Positions 47,110-56,953 of a stretch of 64,000 bases of DNA are shown here, in pieces (position 1 is the first letter of the stretch; the number at the start of each line of letters is the position of its first letter). The notes beneath the pieces are model-generated. The model was given only the letters and a program-made list of their open reading frames with translations. It had not been told where the DNA came from and searched no databases. Source of the stretch: Flavihumibacter profundi (lineage in GTDB: Bacteria > Bacteroidota > Bacteroidia > Chitinophagales > Chitinophagaceae); the NCBI RefSeq assembly GCF_020076305.1, contig NZ_JAIQXE010000003.1, positions 62,001 to 126,000 on the forward strand. The letters run 5' to 3'. Made by a program: the position numbers and the translations under genes.

Positions 47110-47814
47110 ATGGAAAGCAAAGCAAGAATACTACTCGCAGAAGATGACGCAAGCCTGAGTGAATTAATGAAGGAAGCCCTTGAAGATGAAGGCTATACTG
47201 TGGAAATTTTTTCCAATGGACAGGAAGCCATAAATAATTTCGATAAACATAAATACGATATATGCCTCCTGGATATCATGATGCCTGTTAAAGATGGCTT
47301 TATGGTGGCCAAAAAAATAAGGCAGGTTTCCGATATCATCCCTATCTTATTTATCAGCACAAAAGGCCTTGAAGAAGATAAATTAAAAGGTTACCAGACA
47401 GGCGCCGACGACTATATCACTAAGCCTTTCAGCATGAAAGAACTGCTGATGAAGCTGGATGTTTTCCTGCGCCGTACCCGGAAAATGTTTTACGAAACCA
47501 AACAGGAATACCAGATCGGGAAAATCCATTTCTCCTATACCGATTTAAAACTGAAAAGTCCTGCCGGGGAATTTGACATGAAGCAAAAAGAAGCTGACCT
47601 TTTAAAATTCCTGTGTGAACATGCTAATAAGGTGTTGCGCAGGGATGAAGTTTTACTGGCCGTCTGGGGCAAGGACGATTTCTTCCTGGGCCGAAGCATG
47701 GATGTATACATGACAAAAATCAGGAAATACCTGAAAGCAGACCCGGATATTATAATTGAAACAATACATGGGCTTGGCTACAGGTTTACAGTGCCTGGGT
47801 TAACAGAGCAATAA
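47110..47814 (+). CDS. OmpR-family response regulator (candidate TTAAC-array binder)
   Basis: A 234-residue regulator. The receiver domain shows AEDD (10-13), phospho-acceptor D55 (ICLLDIMMPVKDG) and the Lys in DYITKPFSMKELL. A winged-helix domain occupies about 135-230 (FDMKQKEADLLKFLCEHANKVLRRDEVL, SMDVYMTKIRKYL, IIETIHGLGYRF). It resembles the RprY type of Bacteroidota. OmpR-type regulators bind tandem half-sites roughly one helical turn apart, which matches the four TTAAC arrays in this neighbourhood, including one before its own operon. Confidence 0.93.
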   Translation: MESKARILLAEDDASLSELMKEALEDEGYTVEIFSNGQEAINNFDKHKYDICLLDIMMPVKDGFMVAKKIRQVSDIIPILFISTKGLEEDKLKGYQTGADDYITKPFSMKELLMKLDVFLRRTRKMFYETKQEYQIGKIHFSYTDLKLKSPAGEFDMKQKEADLLKFLCEHANKVLRRDEVLLAVWGKDDFFLGRSMDVYMTKIRKYLKADPDIIIETIHGLGYRFTVPGLTEQ

Positions 47815-47891
47815 TGCCCCTTTTTACGCCTGCATGATTATTTCACTGCTGGCATTTCAGGAATTCAAACACCTCAAAACCTTAACATATA

Positions 47892-48446
47892 ATGATACTG
47901 AGAATTAACCTGGTACTGGTACTTTCAATATTATTAATTACCCAAAACTGCAAAGCCCAAAACCTAATGCACTACGCTGCCGACGGCCAGCTCCTGCACA
48001 GTACACATGGCACTAACTACTGGGGATTCAGCCTTTCAGCCGAGCGTTTAGTTAGCCCCGTTACCAGCCTGGGAATAGGCGCCGAATATTCCTATTGCTC
48101 TTACCATGAAGACAATGGCTGGAATTTGACCAACCTGAATTTTTTCCCGGTCTATGTACAGGAACGGTTTAGCCTTTTTCCCAAAAGCAGGCTGCAGCCA
48201 TATATCCGCCTTGAAGAAGGCGTTAGTTTCAACAATTACAATAAGGAACTTCAAAATGCTAATGAAGGTATCCAACATGTTTATGAAGCGGGTATTTATG
48301 GGCACATGGGTATTGGTATAATCTGGCTGAAGGTGAAAAAAACGAGCTGCTATCTGGAAGCAGGACTAAAGTCTTATAATATCACCTTTGATAACCTCGA
48401 TGTTAACCCACATGGTTTTACTGCCAGGATAGGCTTAACAATTTAA
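47892..48446 (+). CDS. Small outer-membrane beta-barrel protein, unknown function
   Basis: A 184-residue protein with a signal peptide (cleavage near CKAQ). The rest has alternating hydrophobic and polar residues, many aromatic, and ends in a typical last barrel strand (GFTARIGLTI). It probably forms a small eight-stranded barrel. No family is recognised. It follows the response regulator by 77 bp and precedes TTAAC array C. Confidence 0.65.
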   Translation: MILRINLVLVLSILLITQNCKAQNLMHYAADGQLLHSTHGTNYWGFSLSAERLVSPVTSLGIGAEYSYCSYHEDNGWNLTNLNFFPVYVQERFSLFPKSRLQPYIRLEEGVSFNNYNKELQNANEGIQHVYEAGIYGHMGIGIIWLKVKKTSCYLEAGLKSYNITFDNLDVNPHGFTARIGLTI

Positions 48447-48472
48447 TAACTGTTTTAAATTCAACGGCTTGC

Positions 48473-48508
48473 TTAACCTGCTTTTAACCAACAATAATTG
48501 CAGTTAAC
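48473..48508 (+). promoter_or_regulatory. TTAAC tandem array C, upstream of the tolC-type operon
   Basis: Half-sites begin at 48473 (TTAAC), 48484 (TTAAC), 48494 (ATAAT, weak) and 48504 (TTAAC), spaced 11, 10 and 10 bp. It ends 45 bp before the downstream ATG at 48554. Proposed target of the OmpR-type regulator at 47110. Confidence 0.68.
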
Positions 48509-48553
48509 TTAATCGCATAGCAGTTTTGCATTTGTAAACAAAATTTGTTACCG

Positions 48554-49828
48554 ATGCGACGTATACTGCTATTGCTGACTGTACCTTTATGCTTACTGCA
48601 GTCCAGGTCCACAGCCCAATCGAGCCCGGATACCATAAGACTGAGTATACCGGAAGCCGAAAAATTATTTCTTCAAAACAATCTTTCTTTACTCGCTGCC
48701 AAATACAATATCGATGCGAATAAAGTATTGATCCAGCAGGCTAAACTTTGGGATAATCCTACATTAATTACTGACCAGAATATTTATGACGGGAAATTTT
48801 TCCGCCATTACGGCGATTATGGCCAGATATTTATACAGGTCCAGCAACTGATCAGAACTGCAGGTAAAAGATCAAAGCTGGCGAAACTGGCCGAAGACAA
48901 TACGGCAATATCGCAGGAACAATTTGAAGATCTGCTTCGGAGCTTACGCTACACCTTACGCGCAGATATGCTCGATATCTGGCAGCTTGAAAAAGTCATT
49001 CGCGTTTATACCAACGAAATTAATGAAGTTTCAAAACTGGTGAAGGGCATGGATGAAGTGTACAAAGCAGGCAACATTTCCCTTAAAGACAATATGCGCC
49101 TGAAGGCCCTGCTTTTCAGCCTGCAGAATGAACTGGTCAATATCCAAACGCAAATGTTTCCGATCCAAAGCGAAGTCAAACTGTTATTGCAATCAAAAGA
49201 TTCGGGCTTCATCCAACCCAATTTCACCTACGAACTTCCTGTGTTGATTAACTCTTCGCTTCCCCCTATAGATACGCTGATTGCGCAGGCTATGGAGAAC
49301 AGGCCGGATGGAAGGCTGGCAAAAAAAGCGCTTGAATTCCAGCAGCACAACCTTACTTACCAGAAAGCACTGGCCAAACCTGATGTTACGGTAGGTCCGG
49401 AATATGACCAGCACAGCAGCTATGTACCCAATTACGTTGGTCTTACCGTTTCTTTACCCCTGAATATTTTTAACAGGAACCAGGGCAATATCAAATCTGC
49501 CGAATATGGCATTAAATCCCAACAGAGCCAGGTTGACCAGGAAACCGACCGCATCAGAAATGAAGTACTCAGCAGCTACTCCAAGGTGAAGTACCTGCAG
49601 GGTATCAATAATCGCGAACAATTGGTTTTTGCAACCGATTATGAAAAGCTTTTCCAGAACATGGTGAAAAGTTACCAGGACAAGCAAATCAATTTGCTGG
49701 AATTCACCGACTTCCTGGATGCCTATAAAGACACGAGGCTGAAAATTGTAGACCAGCACATCAACCTCGTAAAATCATTTGCAGAATTGAATTACGTGGT
49801 AAACAATACGATCATCCCTATACAATAA
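48554..49828 (+). CDS. TolC-family outer-membrane factor of a metal-efflux RND pump
   Basis: A 424-residue protein with a signal peptide (about 1-20) followed by SPDTIRLSIPEAEKLFLQNNLSLLAAKYN, the usual TolC-family opening, and long helical repeats. It would form the outer-membrane channel of the pump encoded by the next two genes (gaps of 18 and 53 bp). The start is set at the ATG 48554 rather than the in-frame TTG at 48545. The two-repeat helical structure is typical of CusC-like proteins. Confidence 0.9.
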   Translation: MRRILLLLTVPLCLLQSRSTAQSSPDTIRLSIPEAEKLFLQNNLSLLAAKYNIDANKVLIQQAKLWDNPTLITDQNIYDGKFFRHYGDYGQIFIQVQQLIRTAGKRSKLAKLAEDNTAISQEQFEDLLRSLRYTLRADMLDIWQLEKVIRVYTNEINEVSKLVKGMDEVYKAGNISLKDNMRLKALLFSLQNELVNIQTQMFPIQSEVKLLLQSKDSGFIQPNFTYELPVLINSSLPPIDTLIAQAMENRPDGRLAKKALEFQQHNLTYQKALAKPDVTVGPEYDQHSSYVPNYVGLTVSLPLNIFNRNQGNIKSAEYGIKSQQSQVDQETDRIRNEVLSSYSKVKYLQGINNREQLVFATDYEKLFQNMVKSYQDKQINLLEFTDFLDAYKDTRLKIVDQHINLVKSFAELNYVVNNTIIPIQ

Positions 49829-49846
49829 CAGATTATTTATCATTTT

Positions 49847-50953
49847 ATGAAGAATAAAATACTGCTGCCAGGCACTACCCTATTAACCTTGATTAGTTTA
49901 ATCTCCTGCCAGCCTAAAGAACCCGCAGAAGATAAAAAAATAAAAGAAGCGGTTTGTGTAACCGATTCTATGGCAAGTATCATACAAATTGACACAGCCA
50001 TCACCAGCAATATTAACGATGAAGTTAAACTGAGCGGCGAAGTCAATTTCAATGACAAAAAAGTGGTGAAAGTATATCCCTTCAGCAGCGGACAGGTTAT
50101 AAAAGTAATGGTGTCTCTTGGTGATAAAGTAAACGCCGGACAAACACTGGCCATCATTAAAAGTGCCGATGTTGCCGGAAACTATAGTGATCTTTCGGCC
50201 GCCTCCAATGACCTGGCTATTGCCAAAAAACAAATGGACAATGCAGAATCATTATTCAATAATGGAATTGCCAGTGAGCGGGAATTTATTGAAGCTAAAG
50301 AGAATTACAGCAAGGCTGTATCGAACGCCAATAAAATAAAAGACCAGATCAATATTAATGGCGGCGGGCACACTTCCGAAAATGGAACTTATGTAATTAC
50401 CGCACCTATGAACGGTTATGTTGTAGAAAAAAAGATAAATGAGGGAGGTTTTATACGGACCGACAACGGAGATAACCTTTTTACAATCGGCGACATCAGT
50501 GATGTTTGGGTATGGGCCAATGTGTATGAAACCGACATAGCAAAAGTTAAAGAAGGATATACTGCAAGGGTTACCACACTCGCCTATCCGGATTCTTCAT
50601 TCAACGGGGTTGTTGATAAAGTAAACCAGATACTGGACCCCGTAACCAAAGTAATGAAAATCAGGGTTCGCCTCCCCAATCCGGGAATGAAACTAAAGCC
50701 CGAAATGTTTGCCAATATCGCCATAGAAAACAAAGAAAGTAAAAAGGCGGTATCCGTTCCGGAACAGGCCCTCATAAATGATAATGGCAAGGTCTATTTA
50801 GTTATTTATGAAGACAAGTGTAAACTTTCCATTAGGCAGGTTGAAGTGATCAAGACAACAGCAGGTAGAGCATACCTGAAAAATGGCATTCAGGAAGGCG
50901 AAAAAGTAATTTCCAAAAACCAGATCCTGTTCTTCCGGGCCCTCACATCTTAA
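49847..50953 (+). CDS. RND efflux periplasmic adaptor lipoprotein (CusB/CzcB-like)
   Basis: A 368-residue membrane-fusion protein with a lipobox (ISLISC, Cys near residue 22). It shows the barrel-sandwich halves (VVKVYPFSSGQVIKVMVSLGDKVNAGQTLAII and VITAPMNGYVVEKKINEGGFI) around a short helical hairpin (about 110-160), then beta-barrel and membrane-proximal domains. No extra His-rich metal-binding extension is visible. It links the RND pump to the TolC-type channel. Confidence 0.92.
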   Translation: MKNKILLPGTTLLTLISLISCQPKEPAEDKKIKEAVCVTDSMASIIQIDTAITSNINDEVKLSGEVNFNDKKVVKVYPFSSGQVIKVMVSLGDKVNAGQTLAIIKSADVAGNYSDLSAASNDLAIAKKQMDNAESLFNNGIASEREFIEAKENYSKAVSNANKIKDQININGGGHTSENGTYVITAPMNGYVVEKKINEGGFIRTDNGDNLFTIGDISDVWVWANVYETDIAKVKEGYTARVTTLAYPDSSFNGVVDKVNQILDPVTKVMKIRVRLPNPGMKLKPEMFANIAIENKESKKAVSVPEQALINDNGKVYLVIYEDKCKLSIRQVEVIKTTAGRAYLKNGIQEGEKVISKNQILFFRALTS

Positions 50954-51006
50954 GTGCGGTATTCTCCCACAACATCCAATTATTCAGGCTTTAGAAATGC
51001 AGCAAT

Positions 51007-54000
51007 ATGAACAAGTTTATAAGAAGCATCATACATTTTTCACTGCGCCACCGGTACTTTGTTTTTTTCCTTACCCTGGTGCTGGTAGCAATCGGGGTAT
51101 GGAGTTACAAAGAAACACCCATAGAAACCTTCCCGGACGTTACGAATACGCAGATTGTTATTATCACCCAATGGCCCGGCAGGAGTGCTGAGGAAGTTGA
51201 GAAGTTCATTACTATTCCATTGGAAACAGTTTTGAACTCTGTTCAGAAAAAAGCCAACCTGCGTACAAACTCATCCTTTGGCCTTAGTTTTATTACTTTA
51301 ATTTTTGACGATGACGTAGATGATGCATTCGCCCGCCAGCAGGTGATGAGCCGTATTATCAACGCAGACCTGCCCGAAGGCATAAGGCCGGAAGTCCAGC
51401 CACCCTATGGCCCAACCGGTGAAATTTACCGGTATACACTGGAAAGCAAGATTAAAGATATTCGCGAGCTGACCGCCATACAGGACTGGGTATTAGACCG
51501 CCAGTTTAAATCGGTACCCGGAGTTGCTGATGTTAACAGCTTTGGGGGTGAAGAAAGGATTTTTGAAGTAAGCGTAAACCCCGACCTGCTGATTAAATAC
51601 AACCTGACTTCATTGGATGTTTATAACGCCGTTTCCAAAAGCAATGTGAACGTAGGCGGGGATGTCATCCAGAGAAACGGCCAGGCTTACGTTGTTCGTG
51701 GCATCGGCTTATTAAACAACATTGATGAAATAAATAATATTATCATCACTAAAATAAACGGGGTTCCCCTGCTGGTGAAGAATGTAGCCAAAGTAGTGGA
51801 ATCACATGCCCCTTTATTGGGCTCCGTTTCAAAAGATAATGTTGCCCACCAGATCGAAGGAATTATTGTTATGCGCAAGGGCGAAAACCCAAGCGAAGTG
51901 CTGGAGCGTGTTCATGCGAAAATCACCCAGCTAAACAAAAATATCCTGCCGAAAGATGTAAAGATTATTCCGTTCTATGACCGCACAGTGTTAATGGATT
52001 ATGCCACAGAGACTGTTATCCATAACCTTATTGAGGGCATAGTCCTGGTTACCGTTATTGTATTGCTTTTCATGGCCGACTGGCGCACTACCATTACTGT
52101 TAGCCTTATTATTCCGCTGTCACTCTTATTCGCATTTATTTGTATGCGGATTAAAGGAATGAATGCAAACCTGCTGAGTATGGGTGCGGTGGACTTCGGG
52201 ATTATCATTGACGGGGCCGTGGTAATGGTGGAAGGGCTCTTTGTTGCCCTTGACCAGAAGGCCAGGGAAGTGGGCATGGAAAAATTCAATAAGCTCGCCA
52301 AACTGGGTCTCTTCAAAAGCAAAGGAACTGAAATGGGTAAATCCATCTTCTTTTCCAAACTGATCATCATCACCTGCCTTATGCCCATTTTCGCCTTCCA
52401 GAAAGTTGAAGGGAAAATGTTTTCACCACTTGCTTACACCCTTGGATTTGCATTGCTTGGCGCCTTAATTTTCACACTTACCCTCGTACCCGCGCTCTCC
52501 AGTATTTTATTAAGGAGGAATGTCCGGGAAAAACATAACCCGATTGTCCTGTTTTTTGAAAAGGGAGTGGAGAAATTATTCAAGATCGTTTATGGTCACC
52601 AGAAAAAGAGTTTGCTGGTGGCTTTGGTAATTATGTTTTTATCCTTTCTTTCCTTCAAGTTTTTAGGATCAGAATTTCTTCCTCAGCTGAACGAAGGCGC
52701 TCTTTGGGTAACAGCAGAGTTACCAAGAAGTGTTTCGCTGGATGAAGCCGACAGCCTTTCCGATAAAATGGTGAAAATAATCGGCAAATTTCCAGAAGTG
52801 CGGCATACGCTTACACAGGTGGGTCGTACAAACGACGGAACAGACCCTAAAGGTTTCTTTAATGTTCAGGTTGCGGTTGACTTGCTACCCAAGGAACAAT
52901 GGACCAGGAAAATTACACCCGACCAATTGGTAGATGAGATGGATGCAAAGCTGAAGCAGTTCCCGGGAATTGTTTTAAACTATTCACAACCCATCCGGGA
53001 TAATGTTGCAGAAGCGGTGGCTGGCGTACCGGCTGCATTGGCAGTAAAAATTTTCGGACAGGATTTTAATGTCCTGGACAGCAGTGCCACAAGGGTAATG
53101 TCTATCCTGAAAGATATTAAAGGTGTGGAGGATTTGGGGGTAATCAGGAACCTGGGGCAGCTTGAATTCAGGATAGAACTGGACCAGCAGAAAATGGCAT
53201 TCTATGGTGTTAATACAGCAGATGCGAATGCCGTAATTGAAATGGCTATTGGCGGCAAAGCCGCTACCCAGCTTTATGAAGGTGAACGTAAATTTGATAT
53301 CCGCGTTCGGTACCAGGAAGATTACAGGGCCAGCCAGGAATCCATTGAAAACCTGATGGTACCAACCAATGATGGCAGCAAAGTTCCGCTTAAAGAAATA
53401 TCCGTTATCAAAACGCTTACCGGCCCGGGATTTATTTACAGGGATAACAACATGCGCTATATAACGGTAAAATTTTCTGTAAGGGGCCGTGACCTGGGAG
53501 GTACCGTAAAAGAAGCGCAGGAAAAAGTAGCCCAGGGGTTTTCAGTTCCGGCCGGTTATGATATGACCTGGAACGGGGAATTTGAAAACCAGCAAAGAGC
53601 CAGTAAAACACTTGCAAGGGTTGTGCCTATCTGCCTCCTGGTTATCTTCCTGATACTATTTATCACATTCGGTAATGTGAAAGATGCCATCCTGACCATA
53701 ATGAACGTTCCATTTGCACTCATTGGCGGAATTCTGGCACTGCACCTCACCGGGATCAACTTCAGCATCTCGGCAGGTATAGGATTTATCGCCCTGTTTG
53801 GCGTTTGTATTCAAAATGGGGTGATCCTGATCTCCGTGTTCAGGAAAAACCTGGATGCCGGAATGCACCTTGATGAAGCGGTTGAACAAGGAGTATTATC
53901 CCGCGTGAGGCCCGTAGTAATGACCGCTTTGATGGCTATGATCGGACTGATGCCGGCAGCAGTTTCAACAGGCATTGGCAGTGAAACCCAAAAACCGCTG

Positions 54001-54162
54001 GCCATTGTAGTAATTGGCGGGTTAATTACAGCTACCATTTTAACCCTTCTCATTTTGCCCGTTATTTATGCATTGGTATTCAAATTGATGCATGCACGCG
54101 AAAACAGGAAAATACTTCGCAAAGCCGGACTCGTCAGCAAAATGGACAAGTACAATGAATAA
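51007..54162 (+). CDS. Heavy-metal RND efflux pump (CusA/CzcA family)
   Basis: A 1051-residue inner-membrane proton-driven transporter with 12 predicted helices and two large periplasmic loops. The heavy-metal RND signature in helix 4, DFGIIIDGAVVMVEG (about residues 396-410), has the two Asp and the Glu expected for proton relay in this subfamily. The start MNKFIRSIIHFSLRHRYFVF is typical. Copper-type Met clusters versus divalent-cation residues cannot be assigned confidently by eye, so the metal (Cu/Ag or Co/Zn/Cd) is open. Third gene of the tolC-type operon. Confidence 0.93.
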   Translation: MNKFIRSIIHFSLRHRYFVFFLTLVLVAIGVWSYKETPIETFPDVTNTQIVIITQWPGRSAEEVEKFITIPLETVLNSVQKKANLRTNSSFGLSFITLIFDDDVDDAFARQQVMSRIINADLPEGIRPEVQPPYGPTGEIYRYTLESKIKDIRELTAIQDWVLDRQFKSVPGVADVNSFGGEERIFEVSVNPDLLIKYNLTSLDVYNAVSKSNVNVGGDVIQRNGQAYVVRGIGLLNNIDEINNIIITKINGVPLLVKNVAKVVESHAPLLGSVSKDNVAHQIEGIIVMRKGENPSEVLERVHAKITQLNKNILPKDVKIIPFYDRTVLMDYATETVIHNLIEGIVLVTVIVLLFMADWRTTITVSLIIPLSLLFAFICMRIKGMNANLLSMGAVDFGIIIDGAVVMVEGLFVALDQKAREVGMEKFNKLAKLGLFKSKGTEMGKSIFFSKLIIITCLMPIFAFQKVEGKMFSPLAYTLGFALLGALIFTLTLVPALSSILLRRNVREKHNPIVLFFEKGVEKLFKIVYGHQKKSLLVALVIMFLSFLSFKFLGSEFLPQLNEGALWVTAELPRSVSLDEADSLSDKMVKIIGKFPEVRHTLTQVGRTNDGTDPKGFFNVQVAVDLLPKEQWTRKITPDQLVDEMDAKLKQFPGIVLNYSQPIRDNVAEAVAGVPAALAVKIFGQDFNVLDSSATRVMSILKDIKGVEDLGVIRNLGQLEFRIELDQQKMAFYGVNTADANAVIEMAIGGKAATQLYEGERKFDIRVRYQEDYRASQESIENLMVPTNDGSKVPLKEISVIKTLTGPGFIYRDNNMRYITVKFSVRGRDLGGTVKEAQEKVAQGFSVPAGYDMTWNGEFENQQRASKTLARVVPICLLVIFLILFITFGNVKDAILTIMNVPFALIGGILALHLTGINFSISAGIGFIALFGVCIQNGVILISVFRKNLDAGMHLDEAVEQGVLSRVRPVVMTALMAMIGLMPAAVSTGIGSETQKPLAIVVIGGLITATILTLLILPVIYALVFKLMHARENRKILRKAGLVSKMDKYNE

Positions 54163-54230
54163 ATTAATATCAGCATAACGATCGCATCGGCGACAAATGC
54201 TGGAATGCCCTGCATTCCACGTCACCGAAC

Positions 54231-54260
54231 GGGCGCCGTTTTTACGGTGCCCTTTTTTTT
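54231..54260 (+). terminator. Rho-independent terminator after the RND pump gene
   Basis: Stem GGGCGCCGT (54231-54239) with ACGGTGCCC (54244-54252), one G-T wobble, followed by eight T. A second hairpin, TGGAATGC/GCATTCCA (54201-54219), lies just before it. Confidence 0.9.
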
Positions 54261-54268
54261 ATTCAACC

Positions 54269-54304
54269 TTAACCGCCGGTTAACCATTGTTAAGCAATAA
54301 TAAC
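54269..54304 (+). promoter_or_regulatory. TTAAC tandem array D, upstream of the mprF operon
   Basis: Half-sites begin at 54269 (TTAAC), 54280 (TTAAC), 54290 (TTAAG) and 54300 (ATAAC), spaced 11, 10 and 10 bp, the same phasing as array C. It ends 45 bp before the ATG at 54350, the same distance as in array C. A TAATTTTA element at 54327-54334 could be the -7 site. Confidence 0.7.
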
Positions 54305-54349
54305 CCTGAGTGGTCCAGCATTTAAGTAATTTTACATAATCAATTTACC

Positions 54350-56953
54350 ATGCTTGCAGTAAATAAGGACAAACTGGTTCAGTTCTTTCGAAACATCCAT
54401 TGGAAAGAATTATTGGCTGTTCTTTTCATCCTTGTCGGCATTTATTTTTTCCGCCAGGAAAGACATGAATTAAGTTCTATTATCCCATATATCGAACAAG
54501 CCAATAAAAACTGGCTGCTAGCCGGTTTTGCAATTACTTTGGTCTATATCATTTTGCAAACGGGGCTTTTTGTTTACAGTTTCAAATCAATACAATCTAC
54601 CCTTCACTGGCTGCCTGCCGGCCAGCTTTTCCTGAAACGGAATTTTATAAGCACTTTCCTTCCTGGCGGTGGTATTACAGCATTTGCTTACCTGCCTTCA
54701 ATGCTGCGCAAGGAAAATATCGAGCGCCATAAAGTTTTCCAGGGCGCTGGTATGCAGGGATTCATCGGCATTGCTTCTGTAATACTGGTAGGCTTACCCG
54801 TTATATTGTATACGATATTCCAGCAACAGCATATTAAAGGTGCAGTTTCAACACTTATTACCGTAATTATTCTTTTGGCTGTATTAATTTTTGCGCTGGC
54901 AACCTTTCGGAAAAAGGGCCGTTTGCACCAGGTTTTTGTTCGGTATTTCCCCCAGGCTGAAAAACACCTCGAAGACTTATTTTCATTTAACCTTGCATAC
55001 AGGCCACTGGTAATCGCCATTCTGTTTTCCGTTGCCATTGAACTGGCAGGCATCCTTCACCTGTATATCGCCATGCGGGCAATAGGGGTTCAGCCTTCCT
55101 GGGAAGCGGCTTTCACGGGTTATATTATTTCTACACTGTTCCTGGTCATTTCACCCTTTTTAAAAGGTCTGGGTGCTGTTGAATTATCACTCACCTATAT
55201 CCTGAAGCTGTATGGATTCACCACCATGGAGGCCCTTGAAATCACTTTACTATACCGGCTCTTCGAATTTTGGCTGCCCTTACTCGCCGGCTTCCTGGCA
55301 TGGGCCTGGAAAGGCAGGCATTTGTTTTTGCGTTTACTCCCGCCTACCCTGATTTTCCTCCTGGGAATGGTCAACATTTTCTCTGTATTAACACCACCTG
55401 TAGCTTCCCGTATGCGGCTGCTGAGGGAATACCTGCCTTTGGGATCAATCCATGCTTCCAATTGGATGATCATATTAACCGGGCTTGTATTGTTGGTTAC
55501 CGCGGCTTTTTTATTCCGCGGACTAAAAGGGGCCTGGTGGCTGGCTGTGCTGTTTTCTTCTTTGTCGCTTTTGGGACACCTTACGAAAGCGCTTGATTAC
55601 GAAGAAGCAATCCTGGCATTTTGTATAGTCATTGTTTTGCTGCTCACAAGAAACCAATACAGGCAAAAAAGCAATTCAAAATTTATAAATATCGGGGTAG
55701 TTACAGCGTTGGCTACATTCGTAGTGGCACTTATCTTTGGCGCTATTGGATTTTATTACCTCGATAAAAGGAACTTCGGGATTGATTTCAGCTTTCAGCA
55801 ATCTGTAAAATATGCCTTCAACAGTTTCCTCCTAATCGCAAACGACGACCTTGTGCCCATAACCAGGTTTGGCAATGAATTTATTGTATCCCTTAAAGTA
55901 TTAGGATCCGGTGCCTGGATATTCCTGCTATACACGATCGTCCAGCCATTCATCCACCCCAAAGGAACGGGTCTGGAAGCGCGTGAAAAAGCAAAATTCC
56001 TGCTAAGCCAATACGGTAATTCACCAGTCGATTTTTTCAAGGTGGATGCTGATAAATTGCTGTTCATCTCAGACCATTATGAAGGTTTTGTAGCGTATAA
56101 AGTTGCTAATGGATTCGCTATCGTACTGGAAGAACCCGTATGTGCCGAATCTGATAAAACTTTAATACTGAATGAATTTGAAATACAATGCCGGAAAATG
56201 GGATTAAAACCCGCTTTTTACCGGATTGATGAAGAGAGCCTCTACTATTTTGATGAACTCAAAAAGAAAAAATTATTAATCGGGCAGGAAGGCATTATGT
56301 CCATAAAAGACTTCACACTGGAAGGAAAACAAAACAAGTCGCTGCGCAATGCATTAAACAGTTTAACAAAAAAAGGGTATACCCTGAAAATCCATACTGC
56401 GCCTTTGTCCGGCTCCCTGGTAAATGAACTGAAAGCCGTTTCCGATGCCTGGCTTACAGCTTACAATAAATCTGAAATCGTGTTTTCGCAGGGCATGTTT
56501 GATCCAAGGATAATCACCAACCAGGATATCATTGCCCTGCATGACAGCGATAATATGGTGGTGGCCTTCCTGAATATCATACCCGATTACACACCAGATG
56601 AATGCACGTATGACCTTATCCGTAAGACGGAAGATGCTCCCGGTGGCAGCATGGATGCCCTGTTGCTTAAATTGGCCGAATACGGAAAAGAAAAAGGCCT
56701 GAGTTACCTGAACCTCGGACTGGTTCCGATGTCTGGTATAACCCAGCCTGAGAATACCGCTGAAAGGGTGGTAAAATATGCCTATGAAAAAATCAAGCGG
56801 TTCCGTCATTACCAGGGCCTGCGGGAATTCAAGGAAAAATATGCTACCGAGTGGGTTAATAAATACCTGGTCTATGAAAATGACTTTGACCTGGTACAGC
56901 TTCCTGCCGCACTGAATAAAGTGATGCAACCTGAAAAAATGCCTGGCATATGA
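54350..56953 (+). CDS. mprF: MprF-like aminoacyl-phosphatidylglycerol synthase/flippase
   Basis: An 867-residue protein. The N-terminal roughly 500 residues hold about 13-14 transmembrane helices forming the flippase (LLAGFAITLVYIILQTGLFVYS, FLPGGGITAFAYLPSMLRKE, LGAVELSLTYIL). The C-terminal DUF2156/GNAT-like synthase domain (about 545-860) shows KFLLSQYGNSPVDFFKV, HYEGFVAYKVANGFAIVLEEPVC and LSYLNLGLVPMSGI. MprF adds Lys or Ala from aminoacyl-tRNA to phosphatidylglycerol and flips it, lowering surface charge and giving resistance to cationic peptides. The amino acid used is unknown. It overlaps the hydrolase gene by 4 bp. Confidence 0.9.
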   Translation: MLAVNKDKLVQFFRNIHWKELLAVLFILVGIYFFRQERHELSSIIPYIEQANKNWLLAGFAITLVYIILQTGLFVYSFKSIQSTLHWLPAGQLFLKRNFISTFLPGGGITAFAYLPSMLRKENIERHKVFQGAGMQGFIGIASVILVGLPVILYTIFQQQHIKGAVSTLITVIILLAVLIFALATFRKKGRLHQVFVRYFPQAEKHLEDLFSFNLAYRPLVIAILFSVAIELAGILHLYIAMRAIGVQPSWEAAFTGYIISTLFLVISPFLKGLGAVELSLTYILKLYGFTTMEALEITLLYRLFEFWLPLLAGFLAWAWKGRHLFLRLLPPTLIFLLGMVNIFSVLTPPVASRMRLLREYLPLGSIHASNWMIILTGLVLLVTAAFLFRGLKGAWWLAVLFSSLSLLGHLTKALDYEEAILAFCIVIVLLLTRNQYRQKSNSKFINIGVVTALATFVVALIFGAIGFYYLDKRNFGIDFSFQQSVKYAFNSFLLIANDDLVPITRFGNEFIVSLKVLGSGAWIFLLYTIVQPFIHPKGTGLEAREKAKFLLSQYGNSPVDFFKVDADKLLFISDHYEGFVAYKVANGFAIVLEEPVCAESDKTLILNEFEIQCRKMGLKPAFYRIDEESLYYFDELKKKKLLIGQEGIMSIKDFTLEGKQNKSLRNALNSLTKKGYTLKIHTAPLSGSLVNELKAVSDAWLTAYNKSEIVFSQGMFDPRIITNQDIIALHDSDNMVVAFLNIIPDYTPDECTYDLIRKTEDAPGGSMDALLLKLAEYGKEKGLSYLNLGLVPMSGITQPENTAERVVKYAYEKIKRFRHYQGLREFKEKYATEWVNKYLVYENDFDLVQLPAALNKVMQPEKMPGI

